Shown piece by piece: positions 34,480-44,372 of a stretch of DNA of 64,000 nucleotides. Position 1 is the first letter of the stretch, and every line of letters starts with the position of its first letter. The notes below the pieces were generated by a model. It saw only the letters and a program-made list of their open reading frames with translations. It made no database searches and had not been told where the DNA came from. The position numbers and the translations under genes are program-made. The DNA comes from Episyrphus balteatus (lineage: Eukaryota > Arthropoda > Insecta > Diptera > Syrphidae): contig NC_079136.1 in NCBI RefSeq assembly GCF_945859705.1, positions 85,250,867-85,314,866 of the forward strand, written 5' to 3'.

Positions 34480-34535
34480 GGCGTATACAAGGGGGGGGGG
34501 TGTCACGGGGTCATGACCTCCCCCCCCCCCCAAGA
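34480..34535. repeat. G10/C12 foldback next to GGCGTA
   Basis: GGCGTATACAA is followed by ten G (34,491-34,500), a 19-base spacer, then about twelve C (34,520-34,531). The tracts can pair, or form a G-quadruplex on either strand. The layout resembles the right end of the 55,115-57,708 element (inverse CGCGTAGGAAGGGGGGG), so it may be a solo end of a related transposon. Confidence 0.55.
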
Positions 34536-34539
34536 ACTC

Positions 34540-35255
34540 GGAACTTAAAAAAGAATTTGTTATGTGATACTGAAATCTCTTGAGTAAGATTATTTTCAAA
34601 ATGTTGAAGTTTTAGAACACGAACGAAAATTAAAAGTAAACAAAATTTTTGGTATTCAAACAAACAATTTTACCATATTTTGGGTATGTGGTCATATTTT
34701 TAGCGAACGCTATGCTGGATTAGAATTATTTTGATTCGTTCGATAATATTAGTTGAGCTGTAGAGTTTTGTATGGAAACAAAATCCGGATAAGTATTATA
34801 TTCAAAGCTTTTTAAAAGAAATTGAATCTAGTAGGTACACAAAAATAATATCTTAAGGGCAAGACACTGCTTACCAGCAAATAAAAGAAGCAGCCATATC
34901 TTCTACTTTTTTATATGATGAAGTGAATAAAATATGTTTTAAATAGGGAAGCTTTCTGTGGCCTTGCTGTGTGGAGGTCAATTCTGTTGATAAAATTCGT
35001 CATCGGCAAAATGTTAAAGAAGGATATCATTTCTCAAATCTTTTTAGTTTTTTGCAATGTTCCAGTTCAATACATTCGTCTGATAAAATTTGGTGAATTT
35101 TGTTTGCTTACAGAATATAACAGTATTACTAAATTTGCTAGATCTATTGCATTTTTTGAAACAACTATCGATTTGTTAATCATCAATGACCAGCCAATTA
35201 TAGAAGCAATGTAAGCAACCTTATCTAAGGCAATTTAAATATTATTATTAAATAT
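34540..35255. other. Non-coding stretch
   Basis: No gene recognised. An 81-codon plus-strand frame at 34,969-35,214 has no recognisable motif. Confidence 0.45.
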
Positions 35256-35261
35256 CACTTA

Positions 35262-35384
35262 GGGCTAATTTTTTGAATAGTTAGATAAACCTAAGTTAGA
35301 GCTTATTCCTAGGAATAAAAGTTTTTTTTTTTATAGTGACATTTATTCTTCTGATAGTCTATCTGACGATTGAAAAAGCAGGGC
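35262..35384. mobile_element. PIF/Harbinger-type MITE, 123 bp
   Basis: Left GGGCTAATTTTTTGAATAG and right CGATTGAAAAAGCAGGGC are inverted with mismatches. TTA flanks both sides (35,259-35,261 and 35,385-35,387). Inner segments AGTTAGATA and TCTATCTGAC extend the pairing. Related to the 527-bp member at 15,442-15,968 (same GRGCCRATTTTTCAAT end and TTA TSD), of which it looks like an internally deleted cousin. Confidence 0.75.
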
Positions 35385-35782
35385 TTAATCTAATAAATAC
35401 AACTGAATGTTTTTTATATTGTAAACCGCTGATTAATACTTGAAAACGGACGAATTCCAAAATATCGCCAAAATTATTTTTTTTGTCTTTACTATTTTAA
35501 TAGAGGTATTTTAAATTCCCATACAATTTTAAAACAAAATTTAAAAAAAATTATATTTTCAATGCAATTTTTTTTTACAAAACTTTGCGATTCGTTTGCC
35601 TGAGGTTAGGAAGACTTTTAATTCAAAAGTTAAAACTGTTATTAAGTAAAAACGATTTTTATTTTAACTTTCTGGGCTAGCGGAAAACAATGAACAGTTG
35701 TTTTAAGGCAAATTATTCAATCGAAGTACTCGTACAGTACATTTTATTTTAAGGAGAGGATAGCCTCAATTTGTCAAAATTA

Positions 35783-36183
35783 AAGCCTAGTACGCTGCTG
35801 ATAAGAAACGAAAAATCCCATACAAAAATGAAACAACGAAATGGTAAACCAAAAATTTCGTTCAACTTTTCGTTCTGTAGTACGCTGTACGCTGTTCGGC
35901 ACAACGAAATTGAAAGTCTAAACTTCTTTTTCGCACACAAACAATTGCCGGGGACATTCATTGTGTGTGGAAAAATGACATTTTGAGTTTTTTTTGTTTG
36001 TTTTTGTTGTTCATTTTGTCATTGCATGTCTTTCTGCGATGCGTGTTTGCTTTTTTTTTTTCATTTATGTTTTGCAATTTTTGAGTATTTTTCGGTCCAG
36101 ATTTCGCAAGCATTTCGTTGTCCATGTGGAGACCGACGAAAAATTGCATTTCACATCAGCAGCGTTCTTTAAGCTTTAAGGCT
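35783..36183. mobile_element. Putative MITE with TACGCTGCTGA ends, ~400 bp
   Basis: Left AAGCCTAGTACGCTGCTGA (about 35,784) and right TCAGCAGCGTTC followed by TTAAGGCT (about 36,156-36,183) are inverted with an extra ~9 bp on the right. Next to each lies 'acgaaaaat' or its inverse. A third instance, CAGCAGCGTACAAGGCTTAA, sits at about 14,757 inside the hAT-type element. No TSD established. Confidence 0.45.
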
Positions 36184-36449
36184 GAACGCTTAACTTAAAC
36201 GAATCTCATACCGTTTTTGTTTGGTTATTTTTAGAACTACATTCGGAACTTTTCGATTCGAAATGCAAGACGCACAAATTTTAATGTTTAATAATTCAAA
36301 AAGCCCATTTTCAGGTTTATGCCTGCTATCAAAACTTTTGAAAAAAAAAAAAAAAAAAAAAATTTTAACAGCAGATCAAACTCGCTAAGATCTCTCTAGA
36401 ATAAGAATAAATTCAGTCTTATAATCCCTTTTAATTCGTAGTAAATCGC

Positions 36450-37200
36450 TTTGTGCACTCTTATCGACCGCACAATTTTATATCAGCCTACATTACCTCA
36501 AAAAAAATTTTGGGTTTCATTTATGAATAGAATTTGGACGAAATTTTTGAATATGTACTTTTTTTTGACAATTAATATTTTTTTGACAAGTAAGTTAACC
36601 TTGATTTTTTCACGAAAATCTGTCCACTGTGAACTAATTTCTGTAAACCGAAACTTGTTTCAAAACTTTGGTTCCAAGTAATCTGCCTCCGAAAATTTAA
36701 AAAAAAAAATATTTTGATGCTAATAACTCAGTAAGCAGACCTTCAAGGAACTTTAGGTTTTCAACTATGAAAAGAGCTTGAAGAGACCTTTCTATTGATG
36801 TCTCACTGGATGGATTTGGAGTAAATTTTTGAAAATGTATTTTTTCTCGAAAATCCGAAAAAAATAAATTTGTATTTTGCTTACATAAATAGACAGGCCA
36901 GTTCATTGTGAACTCGTATCTGTTAATCAAAACTTGTTTCGAGACTTTGATCCGAAAATATTTGCTTCTGAATGAAGGAGAAGAAAAAAAAAATATTTTG
37001 GTTGCAAATAATTCAGCAACACGAACTCCTAAAAACTTTGTTGGTTTTAAGTTGTGAATAGAGTTTCAAAGTCATTTCTTTTGATGTCTTTTTCAATGGA
37101 TTTGGAGAAAATTTTTGAAAATACCTGTTTTTTAGACGAGGATAATTTTAGAAAATCTTTAAAAATAAAATTGTATATTTTTTTACCTGAATGCCTATAT
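36450..37200. repeat. ~285-bp diverged tandem repeat, about 2.5 units
   Basis: 'gaatttggacgaaatttttg' (36,530), 'ggatttggagtaaatttttg' (36,812) and 'ggatttggagaaaatttttg' (37,099) mark periods of 282 and 287. The CACTGTGAACTAATTTCTGT / CATTGTGAACTCGTATCTGT block recurs at 36,620 and 36,904. Units have drifted to perhaps 70-75 per cent identity by eye. Confidence 0.75.
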
Positions 37201-37740
37201 ACACTCAAATAACATATATACAACTCAAATAACAATTGCACAAACTTGAAACTACTTTTTAATTGGTTAACTGAGTTCTTAAGACAAATAATACATCATA
37301 CATCCTCTAGGATCTACCATCAAAAACGTACCCAACTCATATATTGACACTTTGGTCTAGTAAAATGAGTAGGAAAGTATCATGAAATATTTCACGGAGA
37401 ATATACTACCATCACAATAATAACAACATTGGTTGGTATGTAATTTAAGGCCCATTAAAAATCAAATTGCCTGTTACAAATGTTTTTTATTAGCCCTGAA
37501 GCCTGACAATCTTTGTATACATATATTCTCTCTCTATGCATTTGATAGAGCACCGGATGGTTTTGGGGCTACAACACGCTCCTAGAAACTGAAAACGACC
37601 AAAAACGACACATTTTTGGAACCGAATATGTGTTTGAAAGCCAAAAACGTTAAGAAGGGCTTAAATGTGCTTAAATTGCCGCTTAAATTAAGAAATGAAG
37701 GTTAACCCATATACGCACATATCCCTTCAATTTCTTTATA

Positions 37741-38817
37741 CAGGGTGTCCCAAAAGTAATGGATCAAACGAAATATGCTGATAGGGGAACTTAAGGGCTC
37801 TCAGAATTTGGTAACTTGTTCATCCCAAATCCTTACGGTTTTCGATTTAATGCAATTCTTGTGAAATTTCGAAAAATCCTTACTTTGCAACAGTATTTTG
37901 CTTCCTGCGCCCATTATTGATTTTTGTTTTTTAAAATTCTTTTACAAAAACATTGGCAGATAATTAGGAACAATTAATTGATCAAAATGTTTTTTATCCT
38001 ATACGCCATTTCGCTGCAAATTTACTAACATTGTCAAGTTTTATAAAAAATCAATTTCTAACTTTTATTTGAGAGCAAAACCGCAAAAAAAATTTGTACG
38101 GTGTGAGAATGGTTTATTATTTTAAAAAGTTGCCCTGTTATTCTAGTTTTCAAAAATGTATAAAAGTTCGCAAAGTTGCAGTTAGATCGCATAATATTAC
38201 AATTTGAATTCAACAAAACAGGGTTTTTCAGAGCAAAAATACAAACAAAAATAGAGGCTTTTGTTCAAAGAAAAATAAACAAATAACAGTTCGAGAAAAT
38301 GTGTTTATTTTTGGTTGTTTTTTGTTCTGAAAAACCCTGTTTTGTTAAATTCAAATTGTAATATTATGCGATCTAACTGCAACTTTGCGAACTTTTATAC
38401 ATTTTTAAAAACTAGAATAACAGGGCAACTTTTTAAAATAATAAACCATTCTCACACCGTACAAATTTTTTTTGCGGTGTTGCTCTCAAATAAAAGTTAG
38501 AAATTGATTTTTTATAAAACTTGAAACTGTTAGTTAATTTGCAGCGAAATGGCGTATGGGATAAAAAACATTTTGATCAATTAATTGTTCCTAATTATCT
38601 GCCAATGTTTTTGTAAAAGAATTTTAAAAAACAAAAATCAATAATGGGCGCAGGAAGCAAAATACTGTTGCAAAGTAAGGATTTTTCGAAATTTCACAAG
38701 AATTGCATTAAATCGAAAACCGTAAGGATTTGGGATGAACAAGTTACCAAATTCTGAGAGCCCTTAAGTTCACCTATCAGCATATTTCGTTTGATCCATT
38801 ACTTTTGGGACACCCTG
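37741..38817. mobile_element. Near-perfect foldback element, 1,077 bp
   Basis: Starts CAGGGTGTCCCAAAAGTAAT and ends in its reverse complement. The arms pair almost base for base for about 510 bp (37,741-38,253 against 38,303-38,817), leaving a ~50-bp loop. TA flanks each end (37,739-37,740; 38,818-38,819), consistent with a TA-targeting Tc1/mariner-like mobiliser, but no transposase is present. The arms differ by only scattered single bases, such as AGGGGAAC against AGGTGAAC, so it is young or the arms are homogenised. The transcript would be a long double-stranded hairpin. Confidence 0.9.
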
Positions 38818-38819
38818 TA

Positions 38820-40600
38820 TGTACTACTCTTATACTTTCATTTATGTACGTTTTCGCTGTCGTTATTGTTGTTGTTGTTGTTTTCGTCCTTTTTATGACT
38901 GTGATTTTCCATTCAATATATATTATAAGTGAATGTTGTAGAGGATGTATTATGTTTTATACATATTTTTGTGTATGAAAAGAAAGAGGACTCTTTGGGA
39001 TGTCGTCGGGGAGTTATTGTTTGATAATTTCTTGGAGAGTCGTTAAGAAACGCGTTTAATGGCGTAATGAAGACGTTATTATGAGCATAAACACAAACAC
39101 GTATTCAATAGCTCATAAGCTGTTGTATATGCAAAGAGATTCTTCTCTTGTTAAAAACTGAAAAAGATGGATTGCGGTGACATTAACAGCCAAACAAAAA
39201 TAAGCCATTCGAAAATGCTGTCACACTGAACGAACGAACGAACGAACACCCCCGAAGACACATGACAAATACGTGTTCTAAAGGAAACAGCTTGTTTCTC
39301 AAGTGTATTTATAAATACTTTATACTTATAATGGTGTGTCGTTCAAAGTTTTTTTTTTTTCCTTTACAAAAATTTTAATAATAAATTTATGTATTTGTAT
39401 ATAGGAGAAATTACGAGTACGTTGTTTGAATTATCTTCTATTGTAATTTACGTGTTTTTTTTCTGGAAATGAAAGCCATTTTAAAAATTTTTTGGTAAAT
39501 TTCTTCAAAGTTTCAGACGTTAAGTGTTAAAATATTTGTGCAAAACAATTTCAGGTTAGAATTTTTTTCCGCTTTCATACTTTAATGTTTCGTTTTAGAG
39601 TAGTCTTGTTTAACTTTGAACAACTTTTGTACCTATTTAAATTAGTTTGATGTTATAATTTCCTGAAAGACCACTTTTGTTTGTTTGTTTCCTCTGCTAT
39701 AATAGGGCACCATAATCAGTTTAATATGTAGCCAATATATTGTAAGCCTGTGGAGAAATAAGATGCTTTTAGTGATTCACTTGTCGAATTAGGATTAGTA
39801 GATAAGTTAAGAGTTATAATGGAACAGATGAACATTATTCCATACGTAAAAACACATCATGTAAAACGCCAAAAGGTAATCTAAGTTGGATGCATCGGAT
39901 GTTATAACTTGGGTTGACACTTGGGTGACTTTCTCAAGAAGGAAAATTAAAGATAACACATTCTTCCTGTATTAGTTCACAAAATATTTAATTTAACTTG
40001 CTAGCCAAGAAAGAAAAACTAGCGCCTCACTAAAATAAACGCCAAGACGACATTCTCAAGGAAGTGCGATAGAATAAATCCTTTTCAATATTGAAAGATT
40101 GCGATATTTATTATTATAAATGCCAATTTGATGGGAAGACTCTCGATTTTCTGCATTCTCAGCCAAAAAAATATGAAAATCCTGATTAAGGCTAATTTGG
40201 TTCATATTAACACTATAAAAAAATCTTCAACGACTACTTCGCAAAAACCTATGAGCAGTTCTCCAAGAACAAGGTAAGGGTTCTGAGTTAAATTTTTGGT
40301 AGAAAGTTGGTAGAATGAACCTACACCGTTACACGACATCATACCCGCAACCGGTCTTTGAATTAGAGAGGTAAATGGTACTAGATTTCTTTGTCCTGTA
40401 TTTCACAAAGGAGGTTGGCCTTCCGCTTTCCCCTGATCTAAGAATTTGCAACAAACCGAGCATATTGCAATCGACGGAAAACTGCAATCTCAAAACAACA
40501 CCTTCTTACTCTAGAGTATGATTTTTAGAACATGCGAAAAATCCTTCAAATGATGAAATGGACCCAAAACATCTTATGAAAAATTGCCAGATTGCCACAG
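38820..40600. other. Non-coding stretch with microsatellites
   Basis: (GTT)n at 38,861-38,884 and (CGAA)n at 39,228-39,248. No gene recognised. Confidence 0.5.
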
Positions 40601-40604
40601 AAAT

Positions 40605-41165
40605 AAAATGCACGACTGGGACTGGGTCGCACGAACTTGCTCTTAGAGTTAAAGTTGCTTAAATTTTTAAGACTTTTTATATAGAAATTTGGAAAAAAAA
40701 AATAAAATTCGTTTTTTAAAAAAATAAAAAAAAAAATCTGAAATCAAATTGCCCTCCAAAACAAGTATGCAGTTTTGATTGATAATAATTTTTTGGAAAA
40801 AAAGTTTTAAAATAAAATTGGTATGCCATTTTGTAGATCTAATCAGAATCTAAAAACTAAATTTCAAAAAAATTCAATGCCCCGTTTTCGAAAATTTTAT
40901 TTTTCAAAAAAAAGATAGACCTTAGCTTAAAACTAACATTTGAATTTTTTAAACAAAATCGTTGGAGCCGTTTTATTTCAATTTTACGAAAATCGGTAAA
41001 TGACAAGTACCGTTATTTTTGGTGCAAAAAAATTAATTCCAAAAACCCCTCTGGAGAGTCGCCAAATAACGCTACGTACCAAGTTTGACATCAATCGGTC
41101 TATCCGTTTAGGCTGTAGCTTCGTTTACAGACAGACAGACAGACAGACAGACGGACTTCCACTTT
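40605..41165 (+). repeat. Dispersed repeat family B, copy 2, with (CAGA)n tail
   Basis: Begins 'aataaaatgcacgactggg' and 'gggtcgcacgaacttg', with many short blocks shared with 31,830-32,270. It ends in 'atcggtctatccgtttaggc' and a perfect (ACAG)n run (41,126-41,154). No coding frame survives; a retroelement or MITE origin cannot be decided. Confidence 0.55.
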
Positions 41166-41920
41166 TTTGGCATTCTCTCCCAACTAACAATTTTTCTTCC
41201 TTAAGGTTAGGATCTTTAATTTCTCGCAGTTATTATCTCTACAGGGCTTGTATTTAGTTTGTGAATCGAAAATTAAAACTTTCGAGGCTAAACTTTCGTT
41301 AAACGCTTCCTAGAAACCTAGTGCAAGTGGGATTTAAAAATTTGTACAAGCATTAATGTAAACATTTCGTTTAAATTTCAATAAGGCCACATGAAATTCC
41401 ATTGTAGAAGCACAAGAAATAAAAGCCATTAAATGACTTCCTTTAAATGGCTTTGCCAATGAAATTGTTTTAGAACTGCTTACAAAATCCTTATGAATGC
41501 TATGTATTTCTTTTTTTAATCCAGTCCGAAAATTATCAGATTCAAAATGACTTAGGTAGGTATTTAAGTATGGTTGAACTACAAATTATACAATTGCCTT
41601 AAATGCATTTATTTTTATAATTGTATATAACCGAAACTATCTCAATAATATATGAGCCGTTAAACATATTTATAAAAAAAAACATTACGTTAAATTTCAA
41701 ATAAACCGCAGTTAAACAGTTTTGCCTTTTTAAACAAATACTCCACAAAAAGATGTGTTATAGTTACAACATTTTAATATTTGATCGAAATAAATTGTTG
41801 AATTGTTGTTTTTGATTGAAAATAATATAAAATATGATTTATATCACTTTCAAATATAACGATTTATATTTTGTATCTCTGTATAAGAAAAAAAGAAATT
41901 CAATTTCAGGCGCATGCGCG
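41166..41920. other. Non-coding stretch
   Basis: Nothing recognised beyond AT-rich sequence. Confidence 0.5.
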
Positions 41921-41924
41921 AAAA

Positions 41925-42110
41925 GCTTTTAGTTTTATATTTTTGCCTTAGAGAAGTTAAGGGTTTTCTATTTATATTTGTAGAAGCCCTTTAATCACAA
42001 GCAAAACATTGAAAAAAGCATTTAGTTTTATGAGTTTGCCTAAGCGAAGTTAGGTTCGCTAATTTTATTTGTAGAAGCCCTGTGAAAGTGAGTTGTGAGT
42101 ACAAGCTAAA
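41925..42110 (+). repeat. ~95-bp direct tandem, two diverged units
   Basis: 'ttttagttttat', 'tttgcctta', 'gaagttaa' and 'atttgtagaagccct' occur in the same order at 41,929-42,015 and 42,020-42,110. Confidence 0.65.
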
Positions 42111-43055
42111 TTTTGTAAACTGTCAGACAAACATATGAGAATAAGAAATATTTGGATAAGTGCGATTATGGTGACCATTTTTGGTTTTCTTATTCATTGT
42201 TAAAAATAAATAAATGAAAAAGTGAATCTTTTTATATCGGTAATTGGTTTAAAATAGTGATATTAAAGATGATTTATTTACCAATTTGGAGTATATAAGC
42301 GGAGAAGAAAGGAAAACAAGATTTAAATCTTCTCCACTTATTCGAACTAGCCGACCCCGCACTCAAAATTCGAGTGCCAATTGTAACTTTTATTTATGAT
42401 CAAATAAGCACACTATATAAATCACTTTATTTACTACTAAGAATATGCAACACTTAATTTTATTCGAAATTCGAGAATGTCTTCGAAGGTTCTCGTCTTT
42501 GCTTTTAGAAGTTTCCACTTACAGAAGGGAGAGGGCGTGGTTCAGCACATTTGTTTTTGTTTTTTTTTTTCTCAATTTTAATTTATTATTTTTATCTATT
42601 TCGGTAAAAAAAAATAAAAAAAGTATACATTCTGCACATCTAAATAAAATTTCCTATCGTTCGGTATATAATTTATGTCCCTTCGGTTTTTGTGGGCCGC
42701 GTATTTTGTACCACAAAATAAGTGTTTGCCGTTTTATTATATGATGATATAAAATGGACATTTTAGATTTTTAATCTAAGGTCAAAACAAAGCTTATTCT
42801 CTAATTTTTAAGAAAAATGCGGTTTGACGGCATCCAAGTGATGGCAATCAGTAAAATATTATTAAATTTTACTAAATAATTTTTTACAAGACATAAAAAA
42901 AAAAAAACTGAAAATAACAAAGAGTACCTAATACCTTTGAAAAAAAAAAAACAAATGGTGACCATATTCTTTAAGATAGTGCAACTCATCAGGAAATTAA
43001 ATCGAAGCCCTTAGGAAGCTTTATTTTCAACTAGTTCAAATTTGAAACTCTTTTA
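42111..43055. other. Non-coding stretch
   Basis: No gene. A 99-codon plus-strand frame at 42,445-42,744 is dominated by a T-rich tract and lacks protein-like composition. Confidence 0.45.
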
Positions 43056-43059
43056 GAGT

Positions 43060-43290
43060 ATACCTAGGTAGCTCGAAGGGTACGGTACCGGACTATCAAT
43101 CAGGACGTACGAGGTTCAAATCCCGCAAAATGCGTCAAGTAAGTAAAGAAGTTTTTTTCTTAATATAATTGTGTTTGGGCATTTAATTTCAGAAGAAAAC
43201 TTTGACTGGATGGGAAAACAACAAGAAAATGAAAAAAATAAAAAAATTAAAATTAAAATTAAAATATAAAAAATTAAAATGAGAAAAAAA
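43060..43290 (+). mobile_element. tRNA-derived SINE candidate
   Basis: A-box-like TAGCTCGAAGGG (43,069-43,080) and a perfect B box GGTTCAAATCC (43,113-43,123) are at tRNA spacing. Between them CCGGA/TCAGG forms a four-of-five anticodon stem with loop CTATCAA. The acceptor and T stems do not pair, so it is not a functional tRNA. A body follows, then an (AAAATT)n-rich tail (about 43,225-43,290), the usual SINE layout with an internal RNA polymerase III promoter. No flanking duplication was identified. Alternative: an isolated tRNA pseudogene. Confidence 0.5.
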
Positions 43291-43769
43291 AAATATTTTT
43301 TTCTTTATTCTATTTGGAATATACCTCGTTTAGACTTTCACAAGCCTTCGACAAGTCTGCTCAGAGCTTCTAAATAAAATTAAAAGCCTGCAACAATAAT
43401 ACACATTTTCAAATTTTGAATGTTGCTTGTTTCTATAAGGCATTAAACACATGTTTTAAGTCTCTCCAATCAACTTGCATATGACTCTTCTAAAACCTAT
43501 CAAGCTTCTCGGGTGGGCCAAATGGGCTTCTCTATGGTGGTATACAAGCAATATTTCTAAAATCGAAACAGCTTCGTTAGACCCTTGTGGAAGTAAAATT
43601 GTTATAGCTATAACGCAAGTAAAAATATTAGGTTCCACAACACCTCCACTGACGAAAGCTTGATCCATAAATTATGGATCCAAAAAGAGACGAGGATATT
43701 CTGGTAGCTTATTTTATAGATAGTAGGAAAATGTATTATACATGAAGTCAAACTGGATCATTATCTAGA
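43291..43769. other. Non-coding stretch with a palindrome
   Basis: GATCCATAA-A-TTATGGATC at about 43,663-43,681 is a 19-base palindrome. Frames of about 62-70 codons overlap on opposite strands at 43,456-43,668; neither is recognisable. Confidence 0.45.
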
Positions 43770-44372
43770 CTACTTTAAAAAATTCTAACTTCTCTTGTAG
43801 ACATCTTTGAAATAAGATTTATACATCATTATACAAAGTGAAACAATAAGCTTTCACATGGTATAAAATTTTTTATAGGTTGTCAAACAAAAAAATTGAT
43901 TTAATAGCATGAGAACATAAAAATAAATGTTTTTTTTTTGCTTTTTGGATGAAATTTCATCGAGTTTAAAAAATTCTAGCTCTTTTTGTAGATATCTCAT
44001 AGACTTGATCGATATATATATTTTCAGCTAAGACAATAAGCTTTCAAATGGTGTAAAAAATTTTATAGGTTGTTAGGTAAAAAATGCATTTAATAGCGTG
44101 AGAAGATAAAAATACGTGTTTTTTCGCTTTTTTTTGATGGAAATTGATCGAATTCTAGCTCTTTTTGTAGATGTCTCATAGACCTGATCAATATATATAT
44201 TTTGAGCTTAGATGATATTAAATTTATATAGGTTGTCATATAAAAAACATGGATTTGAAGGTGATAGAATAAAAATAGGTAAATTTTTTCTATTTTTTTT
44301 TTTTTTTTTGCAAGAAAAATGATTTTTTAAGGTTTCACCACGTGTGAATTGCACATGTGATTTTTTTTTATT
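43770..44372 (+). repeat. Dispersed repeat family A, copy 2 (right part)
   Basis: Matches 3,779-4,397 closely ('ttctaacttctcttgtagac' and onward, through 'aaggtttcacca'), with a ~30-bp internal deletion near 44,210 and a 5' truncation at about 43,770. Confidence 0.8.

Noticed and set aside
43060..43135. Functional tRNA gene
   Set aside because: The acceptor and T stems do not pair and the anticodon loop reads ATC, which is not a normal fly anticodon; it was called a SINE head instead.
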